A stretch of 64,000 nt of DNA from Macropodus opercularis. Its lineage: Eukaryota > Chordata > Actinopteri > Anabantiformes > Osphronemidae. Positions within the stretch are counted from its first letter, which is position 1. Each line of letters begins with the position of its first letter. The stretch covers positions 4,216,501 to 4,280,500 of the forward strand of contig CM061097.1 in assembly GCA_030770545.1 (NCBI GenBank). Reading direction: 5' to 3'. Below are positions 52,801 to 64,000 of this stretch, piece after piece. Made by a program: the position numbers and the translations under genes. The notes under the pieces are model-generated. The model was not told the origin of the DNA, searched no databases, and saw only the letters and a program-made list of their open reading frames with translations.

Positions 52801-54554
52801 AGTCCCCAGTGCCAGTAGCCTGTTGTCTACACGTGGGCTGTTAGTCTGTGTTTGGTTTTGTCTCTGCTTGGGTTCTCTGACACTATGGAGATACAGTCAT
52901 TGTCATTTTTTTTGTCTCTGTGGAGAAAGCAAATTTTTACAACAGATTTGTTTTTGTGTTCCAGATGGACACTGGATAAAGAAAATAATTGGGTTGTCAT
53001 TATTAAAATAGTGCTGACTTCAGTCCAATTAATGGAAAGATCATTAAATGATACTGTTTCAGTTTATTAGAGGGCCTAGGTAAGATTGTCTGATTGTCTT
53101 TCCTGCCTTTGCCTTTTGTTTTTTTATCTCTGACTAATTCTAATCTGTCTCATTTACTTAATTCTCCCCCCATTAGAGGTTTAGCTCTGTGAAAGAAGTG
53201 TCGCCCCCTGTTGGACTCTATAATGACCCGCGCTGTGCCCTGGAGCTGCCGAAGAGGACAAGCGGAGGGAAAAGTCCATTTGGCATCACTGCAGTGCGGT
53301 TCACTCCTAACCCGAAAACGAGCTCCACACCAGGTCAGTGTGTCTGTCTCCTGTGTGGTATGACTCTTTGATGTATAGTTAAATTTCAGATGTCGCGAGC
53401 TTCTTATCCTGTCCTATCAAACGCCATCAGCACTTGATTATCACCTTACAGTGACTGTTGACAGTATGTGCTAGCTTTTTAGTTTTGAAGCGTGAATCTG
53501 TTCACAGCCAATATTCCTGTTTGAGTTTTAACTCGACATGGCCATTACCGTCAATCACAATTAGGATAATAAGCATAAGCTTTGCATCGCACAGTATCAC
53601 AATATTAAGTTAAAGCTAAAGTTGTGCTTTTAAGGTTCTCTCCTGATGATTATCTCCTTAGTTACCATGTTTGTGTGTTTTGAATTTCTTTGCTTACGCT
53701 TTTTCAGACTTTTGTGTATTTGTTGCATGTTTGAATTCTGCATGCTGTTACATATCGTCTAATTGCGAAACATTTTCTTCATTTTCTTATAAGGAAACAA
53801 AAAAAGAGCAGAGTTGCAGTGTGCTAGGCTTCCAAAGCCGATCTATTATACAGTATATTACTACCTCTGCGTTTTGGAGAATTTTCTATTCAAGCTGTTT
53901 TCAAAGCAGGTGTTAACACATGCAGACAATGCCGTACTGCAGAGAAAACAAATATTGAAATAGCTGTAACACATGAGTGTCTCCATATGAAATTTAGTGT
54001 AGTGCAGGTGTCACTTTTCACTGTAAGCCAGCGCCACATGAATATGATGCACGCTGCCAGAACTAGACACACAGCCAAACATACACCTACGCTACAGGTG
54101 TCCAACGTTTGTGTGCCCTTTTAGGTACAATATCAAATTGTCTCTACTCTCACATACACAATAATTCCCTACGTGTGTTCTCTGTCCAGGTCCTGGCTCC
54201 TATAATGTGTTTGAGCATGGTTTAGCTCAAGACAGTTTTAAAAGGGCATTTTTAGAGAGAACCAGGAAAGGAGGCTTCGGATCCTCTGCTGAACGCAACT
54301 CGTTCTTTCACAACAAGGAATCAATACAGGCCCCAAGTCCAGGGCAGTATCAGGTACAAGGATTCATTCAGGCCTCAATTTGAAGACATACTGTATGAAC
54401 ACATATTAATTAGGCTGAAATATAAGGTTCTGCTCTTACTTTTCTGTATGTTTCTTCTCAGACAGAAAAAAAGACAGAGGAGCAGTACAAAAAGCAACAC
54501 ACAGCAGTTTTCAAATCAACCACAGAACGCCTGGCATTATCACTGCCAGCTAAA
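37815..54554 (+). CDS. stpg2: STPG2, sperm-tail PG-rich repeat-containing protein 2 (3' end not certain)
   Basis: Protein of the sperm-tail PG-rich (SHIPPO) repeat family, expected in cilia or sperm flagella. Exons: 37815-37920, 38112-38212, 38454-38621, 39530-39688, 44852-44967, 45391-45502, 48608-48718, 53177-53333, 54190-54353, 54462-54554, in phase throughout, 429 codons (human STPG2 is about 459 aa). The start MYARAPRVTPLK resembles human MYDRAPRLLKL. PG repeats in order: VGPGLYDV, TPGPGQYDC, VPGPGAYDV, IPSPGQAYGY, LGPAYYNP, GPGPGQYNPE, VPGPGQYHI, SPPVGLYND, TPGPGSYNV, APSPGQYQ; STPG2-like segments such as YKGVHFGN and GFGSSAERNSFF lie between them. The last exon read ends at a donor, so at least one exon follows (candidate at 58181). 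Intron 4 contains a LINE. Confidence 0.88.
38727..38746. repeat. (AC)10 microsatellite
   Basis: AC run in STPG2 intron 3. Confidence 0.93.
40773..43715 (+). CDS. LINE ORF2: endonuclease-reverse transcriptase, 980 aa, uninterrupted
   Basis: Protein that would nick target DNA and copy the element RNA in place. Domains: an Arg-rich N-terminal stretch (about 83-107); an apurinic-type endonuclease (about 115-330) with ETW (153-155), GGGLCVYV (186-193), GDFNH (271-275) and SDH (321-323); and a reverse transcriptase (about 530-800) with RKATGPDGVP (536-545), VDYSSAFN (666-673), SPQG (724-727) and the catalytic FADD (754-757). A long C-terminal part follows, with the RRYRLCKTRTNR segment common in fish LINEs. 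There is no RNase H domain, as expected for L2/CR1. No stop or frameshift is present and the catalytic motifs look intact. Assignment to L2 rather than a close CR1 relative is from memory of the family. Confidence 0.92.
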   Translation: MMAMMAAHSVAAARCHSFWCYVWMFLYVLCTIGLAKNIYSRHDLLKIGVCNERSVTSEFIRLHNIPVGVARNPGSPWIIIPAGRRRRRRRERRKRRGCRAGALARLRRQPLRPPLPSLFLSNARSLANKMDELRIQTATNNCVKDACVLLITETWLQQSVPDSAIELAGYTTQRHDRTADSGKSRGGGLCVYVNNSWCTNTVAIDSHCSPDLEYLTVKCRPFYLPREFTVVMVTAVYIPPDANANTAIGLLHASVSNKQSTYPDAVQIIAGDFNHADLKAALPKFHQHVKCATRGEKTLDKVYSNIKLGYRARPLPHLGQSDHLSLLLIPAYAPVKKTAPTITKTVATWPDGASQQLQDCFDRTNWEIFEHQDLEMFTDSVLCYIKNCIDTVTVDKRIRVYPNQKPWMTRKVQQLLRKRNNAYRSGDRDLYSAARADLKRGIREAKADYRRRIEGHLDSNNSRQVWQGVQHLTNYRANVKAAEGDLTLAEELNIYFARFEVSAPEAAQLHHTVHSSTILSLERHEVRRTLRAVNPRKATGPDGVPGRVLRDCADELTEVFTKIFNRSLAQSTVPPCLKSSTIVPLPKKPHISSLNDYRPIALTPVVMKCFEKLVRSHITAALPSRLDPHQFAYRANRSTEDAIAIALHAALSHLEQQGSYVRMLFVDYSSAFNTILPHKLVAKLEDLGLPHSTCMWISSFLSGRRQRVRVGHHTSTALSLSTGSPQGCVLSPLLYSLYTHDCTPVHHCNTIIKFADDTTVVGLISDGDESAYRDEVEQLVMWCTTNNLLLNISKTKELIIDFRRKKTDVPPLHIGRDCVERVADFRFLGVHIEESLTWSANTSELLKKAQQRLYFLRLLRKNNITQRLLVSFYRASIESILTYCICIWFTSSTAAQRKALQGVINTAQKIVGCPLPTLENLHSSRCLRKAQDIVKDTSHPGHSLFELLPSGRRYRLCKTRTNRLKHSCYPTLISALNAAK
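43776..43805. repeat. T30 homopolymer in the LINE 3' region
   Basis: Thirty consecutive T bases just after the LINE reading frame. The length may be unreliable in assembly. Confidence 0.9.
45503..48607 (+). other. STPG2 intron 6
   Basis: Three kilobases with good splice borders and no recognised exon or transposon, apart from the CTCF-like motif. The next intron (48719-53176, 4.5 kb) holds a short inverted repeat (52321-52329 / 52343-52351) and otherwise nothing I can identify. Confidence 0.6.
45626..45640 (+). promoter_or_regulatory. Putative CTCF-like site in STPG2 intron 6
   Basis: GCACTAGGGGGCAGC (within the stretch beginning TTTGTGCACTAG) differs from the CTCF core consensus only at its first position. 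Motif match only. Confidence 0.3.
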
Positions 54555-57500
54555 GTAAGTCTGCTCTGTCACTCCCTTGTCTTCCACGTCATCCACACAC
54601 CATGTTCCTGGAGTAAAGCGGGTCAAAGCTACTTACCATAGAAGTCTAAGATGAATTATAACAGCAGTACAGTCCAGGTTTATACTTTCATAAATGGGCC
54701 ATCACAGCAGTAGCATCTGACCCGCTATGCCAAGGGTCCTATTTTGCAGCAGTTAATTTTCTTTGACTGCCTCCTTTCTCCTTCTCCTAAGGCTCAGTTA
54801 TGCTGAAGAAAACAGGCCACAGTTTTCCTTGTTTGCGTTCCTAATTTTATTGTCATCAGACTGATATTAATATTAACCAGATATTTTTTATATAGTTTTG
54901 CCTGTCTTTTGTTTTTATGATAGTGCATCACCCATTTTTGAAATATAAATGTGATATTAAGATTTTCTTTTACTTAGGTAGATAAAACAACAATTAGAAA
55001 AAGAAGGCGCGTCTGTGCACATACTGGTGTTAGTTCTAAGTAAAACACACTGTCCAGCATTACTGTTAACGACTAACTACAGCACTGGTACATTACGTCA
55101 TAGGATGTAGTGATTATAGCGAAAGCTGGATCTCTGTGCCCTGAACGACACGTGTGGCGTTTACTGTCATATAAATAATGTGCTAATGAAGAAACAGAGA
55201 GGAACAGCTGGTTGTAAAGGGTTAGCAATTCAGTCTTACAGACTCTAGTAGGGAAAAATGTTCTCCGAGAAATGTAAATTTCCAACTAAAGTGTGGGCTA
55301 TGCCATTTTAATATTCAAGATACACAATTTGTATTCTCAAGTACCCTTCTGGGTACCAGCTGGTGTTTACTCTGATTAACTCCAAAGGTTAGAAGTGTTA
55401 TCTAAATCTTGAGGCAAAGGTCTTCGGATTTGATCTTAACATTGTAAACTGTTCTGCTCTCTAGAAAGAGTGTAAATGGTAATTCAGCGCTTCTCCTCAT
55501 CACTGTGTGTAGGTTTTTGCCTTTTATCCTAGTTTTCCTTTTCAGTTATTCACCACTGATGTAACTAACTTTGTCACAACTTGTTTCAAACAAACCAGAA
55601 CTCATAGATGTTTACCTGCATGTTGTATTCATGCTCACATTTCACAGAAAACGCTGACCACGAGTAGGGATACACGTACAAATGGACGAGGAAAGCTAGC
55701 ATGAAAGCTAGCTAGGGAAACTAGATGATGATCGATGATTCTCATGAAGATCATATGTAAAGAATTCAGCAGAATAGTTTTATTACATGTTATGCAACTT
55801 TGAATGACCTGAAACTAGCATGAACTGTTAGATTCCTCTATTATATTTAGGTTAAACAGTAAAGTCTTAGGGACGGTAAAGCATGCAGGCAGGAAACCAG
55901 GCCTTGTTAGGTCTGATGCAGGCAAAGAGGTTTTAAGTCCTCAAACGTTGAACACAGATCCTTTACTGATTTCAGACCTGCTGAGCGATTTACACCTGGG
56001 ACACAAACTAAATGCAGTTAACTACTTGTCAGAGCATAAAACCAGCAGGACTCTGCTCCAGCTACAGGTGACACAGGGAAACGTCATTACATACACTTGC
56101 TTCCATTTTTAACATCATAAGAATATGTTACACGTAGTTAATCTCCTTTGAAATGATCAGGCTCATCAGAAGAGGGTGAGAGGTGGACTGTTGTTCTGCT
56201 CCACCCTGCTGTGCCCCGAATAGCAGAGAACTAGTCATAAAATAGGAATATGCACCTAATGCCCACACTTTCAGTATTTTTTTATGGACGTTTGGGTAAA
56301 CACAGTCATTAAATTGTGTATATTCATACAATTGCATTATTGTTGTGTTTATGTGATTTATACATTCAGATAATGTGTATCAGTCACATTTTACTGCATA
56401 CTGCAAGTGAATTTTAAGCCAATGTGATGAGTCTCATTAGAAAGTGGAGAACGATCTGTTAAGAATTCGGGTGCTGATTGCCTCTATAATAGTTTGAACC
56501 TCGTATATCTGTCTGCACTGTTTTCCATTTTTCATGACAATGGCTCAGTGTAGTTTTCCATCAGGCTGCAGTGTACCCGCTGAAAGCCTCACTGCCGCGC
56601 AGCACAACAACACAGTGTGGTTGTCGTTTCACATTGTTATGCACAAACTGTTGTGGCTGTGGCTGTTGGAGGTCTGGGGGTTCAAGTGAGCAGCGGTAGA
56701 CTTTCATTACACGTTGGACACAGTATTTAACTATGGCTTCAACTCAGTTCTGTTCCCAGTTAACGGCACCTTCGGCTTGGTTGTGTGTTCTCACAGGCAT
56801 AATTGGATGTGTTTGCAAGCAGGGAGCCGTCAAGGTCAAATTAAAAAAAGGGGCTGGAGGCACCACATGTCATGGAGGTAACACATGCCTGTCTGCCACC
56901 CACCTTAGCCAAACAGCAGGGTTAGCGCTGACAAGGACTGCAGTGTGCAGGGTTTTAGACTTTCCAAATTGGAAGAAAAAATTACAAAAACACAAGAATC
57001 CCCAATTGCTCGTTGGGCCACATTTTATTTCTATGTTTCTTTTCTCTTTTTTTCCTCTGGCTTCCACTTTAAAGACACAAGATTAGGCTCATTTTCACTT
57101 CCTCTTTTTATCTTTCTGCGTTTTTGCTTTCCCTGAGTGCTCTACAGAGAAGATCTGAGGCCACTTTTAATGGCGCCACACAGCGCCTCCTTTATGACCA
57201 GTTAATGAAAAATCACCCGGGGACGTCATAGCTGTAACAGTTAGCCACACGCTTCAGCTTAGACTGTATCCCTGGTAACAGCCCCCCACTGTCACGGATA
57301 TTAAAAGGGTCTAATCAGAAAACAATCGTGATCATCAGAAGAGAGCGAGACAGGAAAACATAAGGAAATAATAACAGAGACAGGAGGTATTTCCTAGAAA
57401 TATGTGTTTTGAGTTAAGTTGTTTTCTATATTTTAACATGTGCTGTAGGTGTATTTGTTGACTTTGCGTGGCTTTAGGACTTCAGAGGTTGTCTTGTAAG

Positions 57501-60500
57501 CTGCAGAAACAGGTTTGTTGTTGTTATGTTCTGACTTCCTGACAACCATCCTCTGTTCTTGCTTTTGCGCTTTTTTAGATCTTTGGTTTCTGATTGTTTT
57601 TGCTTTGAAGCAGAGTCCAGTTAATTCACCATGAAATTCAGATTTTCTGTTCATTTTCCAAATTCACCTTATAAGAGCTTAAATCCCAAACAGAGGTTAA
57701 ATAGACATTGAATAACAAGCTTGGAATGATTTGTTTAGGTGGATTTTCTTATCATGCTGTCTGCCCTCATTCAAAGGATGCTAACACGTTCTGACAGCCT
57801 AAATCGAACGAACCTCAACTAGTTCAAATATTGGACGCCATGTCAGATCTGTACTTCAGCTGAAGGTCTGGATCTGATAAAAGTTGATTACCTGTCTGTG
57901 GAGAAAAAAAGAATCACACCTGCTGTTGAAAAATGACAGATTTGAAAGGAGAGATGATTATGAGTCGAGCAAAGACAGTTTGCTTTTCTGTTACTCCTAA
58001 TCCAGTACTTTTCAAGTAGTATTTCTCTTGATCCCTATTCTGCTTTCTATTATTTTGTTCTTTTTCTACCTCTTTTCCTCCTCTCTCTCTTTTTATTTTC
58101 CTTCCTAATCCACTTTCCACATTCCTCTTTCCATTTCTCCATCCTTTGCATTCCTCTGTGATCATGACCTTCTTTTGCAGAGGTCGTGGGAGACCTCCAG
58201 GCAGCATTGAGAAAGAATAAGTGTGGAATTTATTTGGACCTCGGTTTTATCCCGAGGCAGTGGAAATTCTCTCTTCTACAGATCAATGAAATACTGCCCA
58301 GTGTAGTGACATGGAGTGTTTTTACTGACAACATGTTCCTGTCGTTTGTCATCGCTTTAATTTTGTAACGTTGCCAGTGATGCTGAGATTAAGAGACGTC
58401 CTGATGGATGTTAATTTTGCACTAGTTGCAAGGTCATTAGTTCAGCAATGTGGTCCTAACTTTAGCTTTATTACCAGATGCACTTTAATGCCTGTCCGGA
58501 GCCAATCCTACAAGGCACGTTTTGGTTTTGCTCACCTTAACCCGAGAGTTCTGTGTTGCACCTTTTTACAGTGTAAACATTGTGCTGCATTTGTGAGTGA
58601 ATGTGTGTATGGTCCTTGACTTTTGACGGTGAGATTGGCACAGTGCATAGACTAGCTCAAGTGCTAATTGTTATTCCTGGCAGTAGCAGTAGCATCCAAG
58701 AAAGAAATAGGTTTCATGACCCAGAGCAACACAAGCAATCAGTTAAGGCTTTTCAAAGATTTTAATTGAAGCAGTATATGAGGCAGAGTTGATGGGCATC
58801 CAGCCTACAGGACTAGATAAGGGCTTCCTCTGTTGGTGGGTTAACTCAGCTGCATCTATGGAACAAGACGTGTTGTTCATTACTCTTCTAAACTTCAAGT
58901 TCCAGTTATTCATCAGTCAGAATAATAGATGGGGGCTTGCAGAGCACAGAGGATGGGGATACTCGTGTTCTTAGTCCCGAACAGGCAAAGTCAGTTCTAG
59001 GCAGACAATGAAAGAACACAGGCAGAATGCAGGCTGGAGAGTCGAGCCAATAACAGTCTGCTTTTTAAGTGGGCTGTCCACTGGTGTTGCCGCTTGGCCT
59101 GATTACCTGAGACTGCGAGGAACTGTCAGGCAGAAACTTGTCAGAATAGGTGAAGAGAAGAGGATGTAAACATAATAAACAGCGATGTGGTGACCAGTCC
59201 AGTGTACGTTCCCATTCCACATACTGGGATGTCTTCCTGCTAACGCACACCACTTGTTGTTCTATTGGTAAATGTTTGCAGCATATCAGTGTTTAAAACC
59301 TATACGTTGAAGGATTTTGGACCCTCATTCACATGCAGTAGGTTCTTGCCTTTGTTTTTACCAATGCAGTTCCAGTGAAAGCTGTATAGGAGTAGTCAAT
59401 ATTGATCACTGTTATCTAATCTGATGATTGAACTCTCAAAAAAACACACACACAATGTAGTCGCATATTCATTTTATGAGGAAAAGCATTTTGCTTTGGG
59501 CTAAATTAATTGTTATGTCAGCTAACCAAACACATTGCTCTCATATAGAAATAGTTAAGAAAATCTAAAGGACCAAGGATCTTCTTATACTGTATATAAC
59601 AGGATTACCTGTGTTATTTTATTGTATTATTTAAACCTTTGCAGGTATAAATATTGGAATTCTGTGAATACCTCATAACCTTTAATAACACGAGTAAATA
59701 CAAAGAGTATTTTCAATTTATAAGATACAATAGCCAAATATTTGACAATGTGAATTTCTTATTGAAGTAGGTCTGTTGCCACTATGCAAGTCATTTGAAA
59801 CCGATGTAACCAAGCAATAATGTTTCTGCCAGTCAAACAAATTTCAGTTTATCTGCAGTAATATCTGTTACTGTCACAATGAGCACCACTTCATAATTTA
59901 GCTTTCTCTGTGTAAGTGGCTTGATGGAATCAGGCAGACGATATTAAAATACGGCTTTTATTACATGTACCAGTGAAACTGATTGGAAGTAGACTTCATT
60001 AAATAGCACTGGTGAGAAAATAATAATCAAAACAAATAGGAAAAGAAGCGTCTTCACTCACGTGGCAGCCATCTCTGTAGCTTGTGCACTACACTGATTC
60101 CATTGCCACTGTTTTAGTAGGACAGCAGGTATATGAAAGACTGTGCATCCGTTCAGAAGGAGCTATACAGCCACTGTTAGACTGTTGTCTAACCTGGTTT
60201 TGTTCCCAGTTGCCTTTATGAAAGCCATACACTGCCAAAAATCACACACAGTAGTTCAGCAACACAGACACAATTTACGATGCCTGGTGACAATGCCAGC
60301 CAAGGAAAATCTCATTAATGTCAGCGACAAGTGGAGAAACAACTGCAATGTTGTCAGAATAAGATTCCATACACAATGGAGATGAGAGCGTAGAGGTGAA
60401 AATGGATGGAAGAAGCAGGAGGAAATGAAGGAAAGGCTCCGTAAATGAGAGCGTGAGGTGCTGTACAGCGAGTGTAATTATCTATCCTATTAGCCCTGGC

Positions 60501-63500
60501 ACATAATTAGAGTCTCTGCTAAACATGCGTCTACACTGCAAAACAGCGCTACTAGAAGTAACGCAAATATTCTTCAGCATGGACACATTTTCTTGTATCA
60601 AGCAAAGAAATGCACTTCTGGCAAATTTAGCCTGGTGGGAATTCTTAAAACTAACATTAAAGCCAAACTGAATAAATGGACCTTATGTTAATGGCTTTAC
60701 TCCCAGATAAGATTGAAGATAGACTTTCCTAAAATTAGATTTTAGTTTCTGATGGAGCTGAAATCTATTCCTTAATTTGAGACAAAAAATTAACCACTAA
60801 CTACTAAGTTTATGAACTGGGTCAAGAGGGATGTTTAACTGTACTTTTGTTGTTTGTGTTTTGAGACAGTGATTGTTGTCAGTAGGATCATTCACATTAT
60901 GCTGTGTGTGTGTCTTGTGCAGAGCAGACCACAGTTCTCTCAGTAGTAATATTGTAAAATGGAAAGCAGCAGGTTTTCTTTTCTAACAAGACTATGGTAG
61001 TTGTTGGAGGACAACTGAAATAGAACAAACTTTAAATTGATAGATTTATATGGTTCTTAATCTGAGATGTTGAGCTCTGTATAGAACAGACAAAACAGGA
61101 CAGTATATGGAGCATGAAGGAGGCAACACTAGCAGTGAGCAGAAGGTCCTGTACTGTATGTGGAGGAAAGACCGAAGTGATTAGAAGTGAGACGTTGTCG
61201 TCTGTGGCTCTAAAGACGATAAATAAATGAATGTCGTGCGAGTCAGACAAAGAGAATGACAGAGCATGTGTGGAGGGTGATGCCATGGGCAAGATAGGGT
61301 TGAAGAATGTGCAGTAGGAAAATATGCAGAGGCCCAGAGTTTGTCACTTATTGACTTTTTGTCTGTGTTTCATTGCATTTTTATATTATATCCATGGACA
61401 GCTAATGGCATGTCATGGTGCAGCCTCTATTTATGGGAGACAAGGGAGTTGGTGACGAAAGAAAAGAACAAAAACAGGAAAATGGAGTTAGAGATTTGAT
61501 ATGGATTTTACTGTCAGCTGTCAGGGTAACGATGATGATCTGAGTCCCAGTGAGAATTCAAGCTCGGTCTCACACACGCATACGGGCGCACACCTACACC
61601 GCGTGCATACGCAGAGAAAGCGTTCCACTCAGAATGTGCCCATAAACAGTAATGCTCATAATTATGCATACACTAGATGCATGCACCCACTTGCATATAA
61701 ATGCACACACACATACTGAAGTACCACACAGTAGACACATAAATGCACAATTAAGTGAGGAGAAGTGTTTAGTGACACTTCCACCCTGAGGCTCCAGGCA
61801 GTAGCGCTCCCATCATGCTTTGCTCAGTAGTCTGCTGAACAATTCATAAATGTGATAGAAAGAAGGCAGAGAGCGCGATGGGAGCGTGGTGGTTGTCATG
61901 TGGGGGCTGGCGAGGCGCGTTGCTGTCACGCTGTATTGACTAGTCTTTCTGACAAGAGCTTTTTACTCAGTTTTTCTGTCTGTGCTTCTCCTTCACCCTG
62001 CCCACTTTCTTTCACTCGCTCTCAGCCATAAACAAAGAAAAAAAGGAAAGAAACGCAGTGATACTGATTTTGTCTTCACAAGGAAGTCAGATTGCCAAAG
62101 GGTCGCTGAGGCTGTTTGCCACAATTCTTTCAGCTGATTGACCCCTGCCTGTCCTCTCACGTCTCAACTGTTGAATCGCAGTCAGTTTGTATATGCATTC
62201 GTGTAGCTGAGCCATTCAGGGGCATGTTTCAGACAGTTTGACTCCCCACAAAACAAGTAAGAAACAACACAGCTTCTGGCTGGGTTTGCAGAATGAAATC
62301 AACATTGTACAACACAGTAATTTTAGTAATACCTCTGTGAGTTTGTAGATTCTGTGCGCAGGGGTTTGTACTACTCTAAAAGAGTTTTACAAGTCTTGAG
62401 ATTCTCTCGAGCATTTGTCACTACTAGACCACTTCCCTTTTTCTGTTCTGCTGAGCAGAGTAGCTGCATACATCAAACCACTGAAATGTTTGTTCTTTAT
62501 TACATTTTTAAGTACAATGAATACAATGAAACCCTGAAATAACACTAACACCATCATCTGGACTGAAATGAGCTGCTCTCACACCTTATGAACAGTCAAA
62601 CAAAATGTCCTTAATTGTAAACACATTTGACCAGTGAGTATGTGCTGTGTCATCGTCTCATGGCAAGTGTCAGCAGACTCCTGCGCACTAACCTGAATTA
62701 ACCCAGGTGTTTCTCTCTATATGTCCAAACTTGATACAAATTGTTGAGGAACTTTACAACTGATGCTGTTCATCTACTCCACCTCTGAACGACCATTTTA
62801 GTAAAAGAGGAGAGGGTGGAGTAAACGCTGCAGGACCACTGCTTTAGCCTGGTCTACTGTCTCTTCCACTTATTATTTGTGAAGGATTTGAGACCATTGT
62901 CTGTCTTCTAATTGCCTCAGTCTGGGCTTTTATTCCCTTTTCCTACTATACTTTTCAGCTAAATTGGTTTTAAATCATCGTCCATTTAAAGATGTGTGAC
63001 TGTCTGACTGGTAAAAAAAACCCTCTGTAATCTCTCAGTAACAGTTTGCTGGATCTAAGCGAAGTCTGATCTTTAGATCATATATTGACCTGATGAACTA
63101 ACAAAGATAGAGGGAACGGCTGTGTGATAGAGAATCAACAGACATAATATCTAAAAGTAGAAGACCAGCAGCCTGGAGTTCTGCCAGCAGCTCCAGTGAA
63201 CCTCACTCCATGAATCATACAACAGTACTACTTTACTTACTACTATTACTACCACTATTCTACCCTCGCCTACACTTCCTTCCAGAAGGAGCAGCTAGTG
63301 AGTCAATAAAATCCTAGAGTTAGCATGGCCATCTGATTAACCTTGAATCTACAGACTGTGTTGCATCATAAATAGATTTTTAACAAAGATTTTTATTGTT
63401 TTTAGAAACTGCAACAGTGTTGGTTGAGGACAAGCTGTCATCTAAAGAATGGTGTAAATATTAATACTTGCTAATCTGACTGATGCTCATTTGTCCTCTA

Positions 63501-64000
63501 ATTCAGCTGTTGTAAAACGCCCTGTTTTCAGTGATAAGTAACATCTTGCAATAGCACTGATACATCATTTCACTGTGTCTTGACGGGTGTGGAACTGAGT
63601 AGTCAAGACAAATAAGAGTGACGCACGTGTAGACAGTAAAAAGCGAGAGTGTCAAAATGAGGACGATTGCGTGAAGAACAGAGGAAACACCGAAAAAAGA
63701 GGCAGGCGAACAAGTGTGTCTTAAAACGTGTGCTAGGGCACAGATGGAGAACTTGTCTGTGTAGCACTTTCAGATTTTATGATGTGTGGATGCTCTCTAA
63801 GTTATTGCTTGGAGGAAAAGATCACAAACACTCAGTGAAATTCTTTTCCTCTCATTCCCTCTCTTGCTGTGAAGTCCTGGTTATTGTTATCTCCCTGCTG
63901 TCTTGCCGTTACAAAAGAAGTGAACTGAAAAACAGCCCTTTCCTGAAAAGCAGCCGTAACACAAAATAAGATGTTTTACAAGTGATGAACGCTACGTGAT
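54555..64000 (+). other. Probable STPG2 intron, 3' UTR or downstream flank
   Basis: About 9.4 kb without a secure exon on either strand. I looked for further PG-rich repeats (codons for P-G-P-G-x-Y) and found none. The one candidate exon is at 58181-58210. AATAAA occurs at 59174-59179. Short open frames show no family resemblance. Confidence 0.45.
58181..58210 (+). pseudogene. stpg2: Candidate STPG2 terminal exon (possibly frameshifted)
   Basis: A long pyrimidine tract (about 58045-58178) and CAG acceptor lead into sequence that, in the phase left by exon 54462-54554, reads RSWETSRQH and then TGA (58208-58210). This would close the protein at 438 aa, near the human length. In the +1 frame the same bases read PPGSIEKE before a stop, which resembles a PG-repeat start. 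The exon may have lost two bases, or the resemblance may be chance. It could be a true short last exon. Confidence 0.3.

Overview
This window is vertebrate nuclear DNA, almost certainly from a teleost fish. The genes are split into many short exons with GT-AG introns. The gene order VPS13A-GNA14-GNAQ is the one known from vertebrate genomes (human 9q21). An L2/CR1-type LINE with the features of fish elements lies in one intron. I see no bacterial, phage or CRISPR content. All exon boundaries below were read by hand from splice sites, reading phase and family resemblance; no alignment was run.

Layout, left to right. (1) 89-3270, + strand: the last exons of VPS13A, including an alternative terminal exon with its own poly(A) signal. 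(2) 4858-9492, - strand: complete GNA14 (7 coding exons, 354 aa), convergent with VPS13A. (3) 14193-25000, - strand: complete GNAQ (7 coding exons, 359 aa), in tandem with GNA14; exons 2-7 have the same lengths in both genes. A 264-bp MITE-like element lies between the two genes. (4) 28249-31835, + strand: WDR31 (9 coding exons, 353 aa), preceded by a probable non-coding first exon. (5) 35489-36879, - strand: BRI3BP (3 exons, 233 aa), convergent with WDR31. (6) 37815 to at least 54554, + strand: the sperm-tail PG-rich-repeat gene STPG2 (10 exons read, 429 codons), divergent from BRI3BP. Its intron 4 carries an uninterrupted 980-aa LINE reading frame (40773-43715). The last 9.4 kb shows no secure exon and is probably STPG2 intron, 3' UTR or flank.

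How the genes relate. GNA14 and GNAQ are paralogous Gq-class alpha subunits (receptor to phospholipase C-beta signalling) that arose by tandem duplication. VPS13A is a bridge-like lipid-transfer protein. WDR31 and STPG2 are both linked to cilia or flagella, and the STPG2 promoter carries a perfect RFX X-box. I found no previously undescribed system. The most useful leads are the X-box, the predicted N-myristoylation of WDR31, the conserved alternative VPS13A C-terminus, the intact LINE, the MITE-like element, a perfect 17-bp hairpin, and a possible frameshifted last exon of STPG2.
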